From HXMU1420-2 sp040830545 (GTDB taxonomy: Bacteria > Pseudomonadota > Alphaproteobacteria > Rhodobacterales > Rhodobacteraceae), in the NCBI GenBank assembly GCA_040830545.1, contig JBFOMB010000134.1, positions 1 to 24,396 of the forward strand: 24,396 bases of DNA. Direction: 5' to 3'. This document shows, piece by piece, positions 15,175-21,681 of the stretch. The notes under the pieces were generated by a model. That model saw only the letters and a program-made list of their open reading frames with translations. It did not search any database and had not been told where the DNA came from. The translations under genes and the position numbers were made by a program. Position 1 is the stretch's first letter. Each line of letters begins with the position of its first letter.

Positions 15175-16320
15175 TTACCGCCCTGACGGGCTTTCCTGTG
15201 GGGTCAGCTTGCGCCGTCCGGCGATCTTGAACCGGTCAGCGGTGCCATAGTCGCGCACGGCCACCCCGGCGGTGAAATCACCAAAGGCGGGACCGTGTTT
15301 GAACAAGTGGCCCGAGCAGCCGCCAGCCAGCAGCACGTTTTCATGTTCCGGGTGCCAGTCGACGATGAAATGAGTGTCAGGGGTCAGGATCACCTGATTG
15401 AACTTGGAATCCACCACGCGCTGCCCGATCAGACCCGGCAGACGGTGGCGAATGTACTGGCGTGTCTTGTTTAGCGACTGCCGCTCGATCAGCCGTTCGT
15501 CATTATTAATGTCGATGGGTGTGTTCGGGATGACCACGGCCGCTTTTACCCCGCACCCTTCGGAGGATGGGATACCAAACGACCCCTGACCGTGGTCGAT
15601 CCAGCATGGCATGTTCTCCATGTCAAACTGATCCGACCCGTCGGGCGTGGAGGTGTACAGCACGTTGATGCCCATGATCGCGCTGATCGGTTTTATCGTG
15701 CGCGGGAACATCTCGGCCATCCAGGCGCCGGTGGCGATGATGATGACATCAGCCTCCAGCGGATGACCGTCCAGCATGGGCCGTTCGCTGGCATCCGTGG
15801 TCACGATCCCGCGTTTCACGATGCCGCCTTCCTTGCGGAACAGGTCCATCGTGGTGATCACACAGCGATGCGCCATCAGCAGCCCGGCCTCGGGTTCGTA
15901 CAGGGCGTATTTGATTTCGTCGACCTTGAACTGGGGAAACCGCGCGCGGATGTCGTCGGGACCCAAGCGGTAATAGGGCACGCCCACCTTGTCGAAGGTT
16001 TCGGACGTTGCATCCTCCCAATGGCAGTGGCCTTCGGTCGCCAGGATCAGCGCGCCACATTCATACATCAGGTTCTGACCGGTCTCGGCCATCAGCTCCA
16101 GCCAGCGCGCGCGGCTTTCCCGTGCCCATCGTGTGTAAAACTCGTCCCGGCCCGAAATCGCGCGGATCACCCGGTTGTAATCGGTCGAGGCCGCGCGTGA
16201 ATGCCCCGGTTCCCAACGATCAATCAGCGTGCCCTGTTCCCCCCGCCGCTGCAGATGCAGCGCGGTCATCGCGCCTGCAATCCCCCCGCCGACCACAATG
16301 ATGTTTGATCGCCCCGGCAT
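15175..16320 (-). CDS. FAD-dependent amine/amino acid oxidase (sarcosine oxidase-like, DAO family)
   Basis: This 381-residue protein has the DAO-family FAD motif V-V-G-G-G-I-A-G (Gly11, 13, 16) with Asp34 at the end of strand 2. The C-terminal pattern P-D-T-H-F-I-V-D-W-H-P-E-H then G-G-C-S-G-H-L-F-K-H aligns with monomeric sarcosine oxidase (MSOX). By that alignment, residues known in MSOX for the substrate carboxylate (Arg52 and Lys348) and oxygen activation (Lys265) correspond to Arg53, Lys341 and Lys259 here. The covalent-flavin Cys is Asn308, so FAD is probably non-covalent, and the MSOX active-site His269 is replaced by Val. This supports an N-substituted amino acid as substrate. PuuB-type gamma-glutamyl-amine oxidases belong to the same superfamily. 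It is divergent from glnT; GAGGGAGAG precedes the ATG. Confidence 0.88.
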   Translation of the reverse strand: MPGRSNIIVVGGGIAGAMTALHLQRRGEQGTLIDRWEPGHSRAASTDYNRVIRAISGRDEFYTRWARESRARWLELMAETGQNLMYECGALILATEGHCHWEDATSETFDKVGVPYYRLGPDDIRARFPQFKVDEIKYALYEPEAGLLMAHRCVITTMDLFRKEGGIVKRGIVTTDASERPMLDGHPLEADVIIIATGAWMAEMFPRTIKPISAIMGINVLYTSTPDGSDQFDMENMPCWIDHGQGSFGIPSSEGCGVKAAVVIPNTPIDINNDERLIERQSLNKTRQYIRHRLPGLIGQRVVDSKFNQVILTPDTHFIVDWHPEHENVLLAGGCSGHLFKHGPAFGDFTAGVAVRDYGTADRFKIAGRRKLTPQESPSGR

Positions 16321-16346
16321 CCGGTCTCTCCCTCAAACGTCGTTGG

Positions 16347-16373
16347 CAAACCGTACGGCATGCGTGCGGTTTG
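16347..16373. promoter_or_regulatory. 11-bp dyad upstream of the oxidase gene
   Basis: CAAACCGTACG (16347-16357) pairs with CGTGCGGTTTG (16363-16373) across GCATG, with one mismatch that would be a G-U pair in RNA. It begins 26 bp before the oxidase start on the minus strand. It could be a second operator in the divergent region or a 5'-UTR hairpin of the oxidase mRNA. It is not related in sequence to the CTGTATACAG palindrome. Confidence 0.4.
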
Positions 16374-16422
16374 TCTTGTGCATTCAATTCAGGCCGACAT
16401 GATGGGTGGATCAGAAACCCTC

Positions 16423-16451
16423 TTGCCGGATACTGTATTTGTGAATACTGT
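16423..16451 (+). promoter_or_regulatory. Candidate sigma-70-type promoter of the glnT-BMC operon
   Basis: TTGCCG (16423-16428) and TACTGT (16446-16451) are spaced by 17 bp and resemble -35 and -10 boxes; the -10 box is poor. The -10 overlaps the palindrome at 16448-16457, so a protein bound there would block RNA polymerase. The direct repeat TACTGTAT (16431-16438 and 16446-16453) also lies here. Confidence 0.3.
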
Positions 16452-16465
16452 ATACAGAATACGGT
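16448..16465 (+). promoter_or_regulatory. Palindromic operator copy 2, upstream of glnT
   Basis: CTGTATACAGAATACGGT carries the perfect palindrome CTGTATACAG (16448-16457) and differs from the copy before glxB (7375-7392) at one base in 18. It ends 36 bp before the glnT ATG. An additional half-like TACTGTAT lies at 16431-16438, 15 bp upstream of the equivalent position, suggesting cooperative binding at this operon. Probable GntR-type operator; the regulator gene is not in the window. Confidence 0.7.
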
Positions 16466-16501
16466 CAACTGGCAAGAACCGGAAAAGAACAGGGAGAGAC
16501 A

Positions 16502-17797
16502 ATGACCGGAACCGATTTTTCGTTGCCCGAGGGCACGCATACCGTGGCCATGGGGCTGGGTGACGCCAATGGAATCCTGCGCGGCAAACGCTTCCCGGCG
16601 AGCCACTGGGACCACATCTGCAAAAGCGGCAACGCCATGTCGATTGCCACCTTTGCCATCGATATGACCTGCGATGTCTGGGACACGCCTTATGTCAATT
16701 TCGGCAATGGCTATCCGGACATGCATATCTTTCCGGTGACGAAACCCGTGGCCATGCCGTGGGAGCCGGGCGTGGCGATCTGTTTTGCCCGGGCCGAAGG
16801 CATGGACCACAAACCTGTGCCGGTGGACCCGCGCAATGCGCTGCTGCGGCAGTTGGAACGCGCATCGGCCATGGGATTTGAGGTCAAGGTCGGGACCGAA
16901 CTGGAATTCTACCTGCTGGACCCGGAAACCAACCTGCCCAAGGATCAGGGAATCGGCGTTTACGGTCTGGACCGCGCGGCAGAGCTGGAACATGTACTGG
17001 GTCCCATCCGGCGCGAGATCAACGAATGCGGCATTCCGATTGAACAGTCGAACCCTGAATATGCCGCTGGTCAGGTCGAGGTGAACATCAAGTATGACGA
17101 GGCGCTGCTGGCTGCAGACCGCGTTGTCATGTTCCGCTCGCTGGTGAAACAACTGGCACATGCCCATGGCTACCGCGCCACGTTCATGGCCAAGCCGTTT
17201 TTCGAGGAATCGGGCAACGGGTTCCACGCGCATTACTCACTGTGGAAGGATGGCAAGAACGCCTTTGCCGAGAATGGCGAGTTGAACGGGCTGGGCCGGA
17301 ACTTTGTTGCTGGTCTGCAGGGCCGGATGAGCGAGGCTTCGATCTGTGGCTCGCCAACACCAAACGGGTTCCGCCGTCGCCAGCCTTATACGTTCTGCCC
17401 GATCAACAACTCCTGGGGGATCGACGACCGCACGGTTGGCATCCGCATCATCCAGGGCAACGACAGCGCCGTGCGCGTGGAAAAGCGCGACGCAGGGGCC
17501 GATTGCAACCCTTACTACCTGTTGGCCACGGACATTGCGGCAGGCCTCGACGGGATCGAGCAGGGGATGGAACCCGGCCCGATCTGCGAAGGCAACGGGT
17601 ACGAGGACGAAAACGCCGAACCCATCCCGACCGATGCACAGACCGCCGTGGCGCTGGCGCGCGGCTCCGAGTGGCTGAAGGACGTGATGGGCGAATACGG
17701 CTATGAAATCTACCTGCAACAGGCCGAACGCGAACTGGACTTCATCGCGGGTCAGGTCACGCCGGTGGAAAGCGATCGCTACCTGGTGAACTTCTGA
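16502..17797 (+). CDS. glnT: Glutamine synthetase-superfamily gamma-glutamyl-amine ligase (GlnT/GmaS/PuuA-like)
   Basis: This 431-residue protein has the glutamine synthetase catalytic fold. The metal/glutamate motif G-T-E-L-E-F lies at 131-136, E-Q-S-N-P-E-Y-A-A-G-Q-V-E-V-N at 181-195, the ATP-site G-N-G-F-H-A-H-Y-S-L-W at 238-248 and the N-N-S-W-G-I-D-D-R-T region at 302-311. Sequence details (for example the E-Q-S-N-P-E-Y and W-G-I-D-D-R forms) fit the type III GlnT, gamma-glutamylmethylamide synthetase and gamma-glutamylputrescine synthetase group rather than GlnA, so the acceptor is probably an alkyl or hydroxyalkyl amine. In rhizobia glnT is linked to glxBCD, present here as a separate but similarly controlled operon. 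It is the first gene of the BMC operon, and its TGA shares a base with the next ATG. Confidence 0.88.
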   Translation: MTGTDFSLPEGTHTVAMGLGDANGILRGKRFPASHWDHICKSGNAMSIATFAIDMTCDVWDTPYVNFGNGYPDMHIFPVTKPVAMPWEPGVAICFARAEGMDHKPVPVDPRNALLRQLERASAMGFEVKVGTELEFYLLDPETNLPKDQGIGVYGLDRAAELEHVLGPIRREINECGIPIEQSNPEYAAGQVEVNIKYDEALLAADRVVMFRSLVKQLAHAHGYRATFMAKPFFEESGNGFHAHYSLWKDGKNAFAENGELNGLGRNFVAGLQGRMSEASICGSPTPNGFRRRQPYTFCPINNSWGIDDRTVGIRIIQGNDSAVRVEKRDAGADCNPYYLLATDIAAGLDGIEQGMEPGPICEGNGYEDENAEPIPTDAQTAVALARGSEWLKDVMGEYGYEIYLQQAERELDFIAGQVTPVESDRYLVNF

Positions 17798-18066
17798 TGC
17801 GGCTTGGGCGGGTCACAGGCACGGTGCATGCCACCATCAAGGACGCGCAGCTGACGGGGCGCACGCTCCTGCTGTTGGATGTGGTGGATGGCAAGGGCAA
17901 GCTGCTGGAGCCTGCCCATGTTGCCGTCGACACCTGCGGGGCAGGGGTCGGCGATCAGGTTTTGATAATCGAAGGGTCGGCAGCACGTCTGGCGACCGGA
18001 GTGACCGGGACCCCGGTCGACGCTGCCATCGTGGCAGTGGTCGATGCGGTGTCGGTCGGAAAATGA
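17797..18066 (+). CDS. BMC-P pentameric shell vertex protein (EutN/CcmL family)
   Basis: This 89-residue protein is a full-length EutN/CcmL-fold vertex protein. The diagnostic stretches are R-V-T-G-T-V-x-A-T at the start, L-L-L-L-D-V-V-D-G, the V-A-V-D-T-C-G-A-G-V-G-D-Q-V-L-I segment, G-S-A-A-R-L-A and P-V-D-A-A-I-V-A-V-V-D. Five copies cap each corner of the polyhedral protein shell. Its start overlaps the glnT stop (TGATG), so the ligase and shell are translationally linked. No targeting or domain fusion is visible. Confidence 0.95.
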   Translation: MRLGRVTGTVHATIKDAQLTGRTLLLLDVVDGKGKLLEPAHVAVDTCGAGVGDQVLIIEGSAARLATGVTGTPVDAAIVAVVDAVSVGK

Positions 18067-18089
18067 CGGTTTTGGCGGAGGATTGAGAT

Positions 18090-18398
18090 ATGGCGAAACC
18101 AGCAGCGGGTCAGACGGCCCTGGGTATGATCGAAACGCGCGGGCTTGTCGCGTCGATCGAGGCAGCGGATGCAATGGTCAAGGCGGCCAGCGTGACCATC
18201 GTTTGCCAGACCAAGGCCGGCGGCGGTTTGGTCTCCACGCTTGTGCGCGGCGAGGTTGGCGCGGTGAAGGCGGCTACGGACGCGGGCGCAACTGCGGCCA
18301 ACAAGGTGGGCGAGGTGGTCTCGGTCCACGTGATCGCACGGCCTCATGACGAGCTGGAGGCGATCATCGAGGGCTTGGGCGCCGGATCGGCAGCCTAA
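18090..18398 (+). CDS. BMC-H hexameric shell protein (EutM/PduA type)
   Basis: This 102-residue protein has a single BMC domain and the canonical start A-L-G-M-I-E-T-R-G-L-V-A-S-I-E-A-A-D-A-M-V-K-A-A. The pore-forming loop is K-A-G-G-G-L (residues 42-47), which would give a small glycine-lined pore compared with the G-S-G of PduA. The V-R-G-E-V-G-A-V-K-A-A-T-D-A-G segment and the V-S-V-H-V-I-A-R-P-H end are typical. It would tile the facets of the shell and is normally the most abundant shell component. A GGAGG site (18078-18082) precedes the ATG, and two hairpins follow the stop. Confidence 0.96.
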   Translation: MAKPAAGQTALGMIETRGLVASIEAADAMVKAASVTIVCQTKAGGGLVSTLVRGEVGAVKAATDAGATAANKVGEVVSVHVIARPHDELEAIIEGLGAGSAA

Positions 18399-18417
18399 AC
18401 CTGACGGCTGGGCGGGC

Positions 18418-18462
18418 CAAAATTCTTTCAGGAATTTTGCCAGGGTTTTCGAAAAACCTTGG
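18418..18462 (+). repeat. Two tandem hairpins after the BMC-H gene
   Basis: CAAAATTC (18418-18425) and GAATTTTG (18432-18439) form a perfect 8-bp stem with a 6-nt loop. Directly adjacent, CCAGGGTTTT (18440-18449) pairs with AAAACCTTGG (18453-18462) over a 3-nt loop, with one G-U pair. They occupy most of the only large gap (92 bp) within the BMC operon. They may protect the 3' end of a processed glnT-BMC-H transcript or partially terminate it, giving shell proteins in excess over the enzymes downstream. They may also be a dispersed palindromic element. Confidence 0.6.
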
Positions 18463-18490
18463 TTGCGCTGTCACCTAGGGGAGGCCAGAC

Positions 18491-19681
18491 ATGTCTAACG
18501 CTTTTGCGGATTTCGCTGATGTGGCGAGCCGGTCCTCCGTGTCCGACCCGCCTGCAACGGTGCCCGACTATGGCCGCATCGCCGTGCTGGGCGGCGGCGC
18601 TGACGCGCGGCTGATCGCGGCGTTGTGCCTGGCCGAGGGCTGCGATGTCACGCTGTTTTCGGCCTATGGCGCGGAACTGGAAGCGATGCGCGCCGCGTCG
18701 GGCATTGCCCTGCGCGGGGACGGGCCGGTCGGGTCCTATCAGGTGGACCGCGATGCCGCCCCGTCGGTGCAACTGACCGCTGAACTGGATCGTGCGGTTC
18801 AAGGGGCCGAGGTCATCTTCCTTACGGGTCCCGTTCACAAACAGCGGACCTACGCGATGGTGCTGGCGGATCATCTGGCTGATGGGCAGGTGCTGGTCCT
18901 GCCACAGGGCCGCTCGCTCGGCGCGTTGGAGGCGGCGTGGTTCCTCAGGATCGGTGGGGCCACGGCGGATGTGACCCTGGTCGAAATGCAGGGCCTGCCG
19001 TTCTGGATCGAGGCTCAGGGGGCGGTTCTGAACCTTTCCACCGCTGCGCCTGTGGCCGCCGCCACGCTGCCCTCCGGTCGCGCACCGGTTCTGGCAGGGC
19101 TGGCCAAGCTGCTGCTAAATCTCGCCCCGCGTGATAGCGTGTTGAGTTCCGGATTTGCTGATGGCAGCGCACTGGTGGAATTTCCGGCCCTGTTGATGAG
19201 CGGCCCGGCGCTGGGCAGCGGTGCGGTGCCTGTCCCGATGGGTGGGCAACCCTTGCCGGAAAACCAGACATTTGCCGCGCTGATCGGGCCAGAGCAACGC
19301 AACGTGATCGACCGGCTGGCCGAAGAACGGCGCGCTGTGGCCAAGGCGTTTGGCGTGCGCGATCTGCCGGAAACGCCCGACTGGATTGAAACTCATGCAG
19401 GGGCCGAACGCGGCGCGGGTGCGCGCGCGGTGCCTTCGGCCACGGACACAAAGGCGATGCTGCGCGATGGCGTGATCGGCTCGCTTGTGCCGCTCTGTTC
19501 CGCCGCGCAACTGGCGGGGGTCGCAGCCCCGGTCACCGGGTCGATGATCACGCTGGCCTCGGCCGTCCTGGGCGCGGACGTTTCCGCCGCCGGGCGACGG
19601 CTGGAGACCATCGGGATCGACGCAAGCGACATAGACGAGGCGCGGCAGGTCATGGACCGCATTGCGATGGAGGGGCGATAA
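18491..19681 (+). CDS. Opine/octopine dehydrogenase-family NAD(P)-dependent enzyme
   Basis: This 396-residue protein starts its Rossmann fold at about residue 29 with R-I-A-V-L-G-G-G-A-D-A-R, followed by V-I-F-L-T-G-P-V-H and L-V-L-P-Q-G-R-S-L-G-A-L-E-A. The C-terminal region has an A-P-V-T-G-S-M-I segment, as in the NAD/NADP octopine/nopaline dehydrogenase family. Such enzymes reversibly join an amino acid and a 2-oxo acid through a secondary amine. The first 28 residues precede the fold: M-S-N-A-F-A-D-F-A-D-V-A-S-R has spaced hydrophobics (Phe5, Phe8, Val11) and then a Ser/Pro-rich linker, which resembles an encapsulation peptide. In the BMC operon it could cleave an N-substituted glutamate to glutamate plus aldehyde, or reoxidise NADH. 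Its substrate is not known. Confidence 0.8.
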   Translation: MSNAFADFADVASRSSVSDPPATVPDYGRIAVLGGGADARLIAALCLAEGCDVTLFSAYGAELEAMRAASGIALRGDGPVGSYQVDRDAAPSVQLTAELDRAVQGAEVIFLTGPVHKQRTYAMVLADHLADGQVLVLPQGRSLGALEAAWFLRIGGATADVTLVEMQGLPFWIEAQGAVLNLSTAAPVAAATLPSGRAPVLAGLAKLLLNLAPRDSVLSSGFADGSALVEFPALLMSGPALGSGAVPVPMGGQPLPENQTFAALIGPEQRNVIDRLAEERRAVAKAFGVRDLPETPDWIETHAGAERGAGARAVPSATDTKAMLRDGVIGSLVPLCSAAQLAGVAAPVTGSMITLASAVLGADVSAAGRRLETIGIDASDIDEARQVMDRIAMEGR

Positions 19682-21061
19682 GTGGACGCTGACCTGAAAT
19701 CCATAGCCGCCGCCCGGCGCTGCGCGGAAACCGCGTTTGAAGCGTATCAGCAATTCCTCGGCACCGACCCGGCCCATGTGGACGCCATCGTGCAGGCCAT
19801 GGCCGATGCCGTTGAACCCGAGGCCGCCCGGCTGGGACGCATGGCCGTCGAAGAAACCGGTTATGGCAACGCCGACCACAAGCGGATGAAGGACCTGATG
19901 AACGCGCGCGGCACGGCGGACTGGCTGCGCGACATCACCACGCTGGGGCTGCTGTGGCGCGACGACGCCACCAAGGTTGCGGCCTTTGGCGAGCCGATGG
20001 GTGTGGTTGCGGCATTGATCCCGGTGACGAACCCAACCTCGACCGTGATTTTCAAAGTGCTCTCAGCAGTGAAGGCCGGGAACGCGATTGTCTGCGCCCC
20101 GCATCCGCGCGGCGTGAAATGCGGCAACGAAGTCGTGCGGATCATGTCCCGTGTGGCCGAACAGATGGGCGCGCCCAAGGGGCTGATCCAGTGTCTGGAC
20201 GAGGTCACGATTCAAGGCACGGCAGAGCTGATGAAACACCGCCGCACCTCGGTCGTGATGGCGACCGGTGGCCCGGCAATGGTGAAGGCCGCCTATTCCA
20301 GTGGCAAACCGACGCTCGCCGTGGGGGCCGGGAATGTGCCGTGTTACGTGCACAAGTCGATGGCCAAGGAACTGGACGAGGTGGCGGAAATGATCGTCGC
20401 TTCCAAGAGTTTCGACTATGGCACCGCCTGTGTCAGTGAGCAGGCCGTGATCGCCGACCCCGAAATTGCCCGCGACATGCGCCACGCCCTGAAACTGGCG
20501 GGCGCCTATTTCTGCACCCCGGCCGAGGCGGACCGTCTGGCCAAGGTCATCTTCACCGGGCGTCAGGCCATGAACCCCGAACGGGTCGGACAATCGCCCG
20601 AGCGTCTGGCCGAATTGGCAGGCTTCTCCATCCCGCCGCGCACCAAGGTGCTGGTGAGCGACGAAAGCGAAATTGGCTGGCAACGCCCCCTAACGGCGGA
20701 AAAGCTGAACCCGGTCCTGTGTTTCATGGAAGCCCGCGACAGTGATCATGGCATCCAGATGGCCCATGATATCGCCCGGTTCGAAGGCTGGGGCCATTCC
20801 TCGGTCGTGCATTCCAACGATCCCGAGATCGTTGCGAAATTCGCCACCGTGCCCACGGGCCGGGTGCTGGTGAACGTGCCCGCGATCCATGGCGGGGCGG
20901 GGTATGCCACGGATCTGGAACCGTCCTTCCTGCTGGGCACCGGCACGTGGTCGGGTTCGATCACGTCAGACAACGTGACGGCCCTGCACCTGATCAACAT
21001 CAAACGGGTGGCCTATGCCAACCGCCCCTGGCGCGACATCAATGAGGAGTACGGCGCATGA
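19682..21061 (+). CDS. CoA-acylating aldehyde dehydrogenase (EutE/PduP-like)
   Basis: This 459-residue protein matches the acylating aldehyde dehydrogenases of metabolosomes, which oxidise an aldehyde to an acyl-CoA with NAD. Typical marks are G-E-P-M-G-V-V-A-A-L-I-P-V-T-N-P-T-S-T (cofactor strand), M-A-T-G-G-P-A-M-V-K-A-A-Y-S-S-G-K-P, V-G-A-G-N-V-P and the nucleophile in F-D-Y-G-T-A-C-V-S-E-Q (Cys250). The GTG start directly follows the stop of the preceding gene. Unlike PduP it shows no obvious N-terminal encapsulation extension. This is the only classical metabolosome core enzyme in the operon; phosphotransacylase and alcohol dehydrogenase are absent, so the acyl-CoA product presumably leaves as such. 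Confidence 0.93.
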   Translation: MDADLKSIAAARRCAETAFEAYQQFLGTDPAHVDAIVQAMADAVEPEAARLGRMAVEETGYGNADHKRMKDLMNARGTADWLRDITTLGLLWRDDATKVAAFGEPMGVVAALIPVTNPTSTVIFKVLSAVKAGNAIVCAPHPRGVKCGNEVVRIMSRVAEQMGAPKGLIQCLDEVTIQGTAELMKHRRTSVVMATGGPAMVKAAYSSGKPTLAVGAGNVPCYVHKSMAKELDEVAEMIVASKSFDYGTACVSEQAVIADPEIARDMRHALKLAGAYFCTPAEADRLAKVIFTGRQAMNPERVGQSPERLAELAGFSIPPRTKVLVSDESEIGWQRPLTAEKLNPVLCFMEARDSDHGIQMAHDIARFEGWGHSSVVHSNDPEIVAKFATVPTGRVLVNVPAIHGGAGYATDLEPSFLLGTGTWSGSITSDNVTALHLINIKRVAYANRPWRDINEEYGA

Positions 21062-21681
21062 GCGACATCACGATCCGGGCGCTGATGCAGATCGACAATC
21101 TGCAGCCGAAATTCGCGGCCTACAACGGGGCGACCGTGCAGGGCTCGATCCCGCTGTCGGGCGACACGGTCCTGATCGGTGAACTGGCACCGGGCAATGG
21201 CGTGTTTCAGTTGATCGACCGCGCGTTGAAGGCGTCTTCGGTCGAGGCGGTCACGCAGATGGTGGAACGCGAGTTCGGATTTTTCATCCTCCGCTCGCCG
21301 TCCAATGCCGAGGTCAGCATGGCCCGTGACGCCATCCTGTCGGAACTGGGCGCGTCCATGGCGGATCGGCTGAAGCCGCGCCTTGCCTCAACCCAGATCA
21401 TCACCAGCGTAGAACCTTATCAGGCGCAGCTTTTGAACAAGTGGCGCAAGGGCTCGCTCCTGGTGCCCGGTCAGACGCTGGGCATTCTGGAATGTGAACC
21501 CGCCGCCTATATCTCAATCGCCACAAACGAGGCCGAAAAGGCGGCAGAGATCGACATCGTCGAGGTGCGCGCCGTGGGCCGGTTTGGTCGGCTGTTCTTC
21601 TCGGGCTCTGAAAACTCGGTCAAGACGGCGATTGATGCAGCGACCCGCGCGATCGAGGCGGTCGAGGGTCGCGATCACTGA
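21058..21681 (+). CDS. BMC-T trimeric shell protein (two BMC domains)
   Basis: This 207-residue protein has the length of a tandem BMC-domain (BMC-T) protein. The first half is divergent (I-R-A-L-M-Q-I-D-N-L-Q-P-K-F-A-A-Y, then G-D-T-V-L-I-G-E-L-A-P-G near residues 35-46). The second half (about 110-200) keeps the clearer BMC signature A-A-Y-I-S-I-A-T-N-E-A-E-K-A-A-E-I and G-R-F-G-R-L-F-F-S-G-S. The I-D-N-L-Q-P start is reminiscent of BMC-T proteins of the RMM/ARO-like loci (from memory). Trimers form pseudohexamers with a larger, gated pore suited to bigger substrates or cofactors. It overlaps the aldehyde dehydrogenase stop by 4 bp (ATGA) and the next gene by 1 bp. Confidence 0.9.
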   Translation: MSDITIRALMQIDNLQPKFAAYNGATVQGSIPLSGDTVLIGELAPGNGVFQLIDRALKASSVEAVTQMVEREFGFFILRSPSNAEVSMARDAILSELGASMADRLKPRLASTQIITSVEPYQAQLLNKWRKGSLLVPGQTLGILECEPAAYISIATNEAEKAAEIDIVEVRAVGRFGRLFFSGSENSVKTAIDAATRAIEAVEGRDH

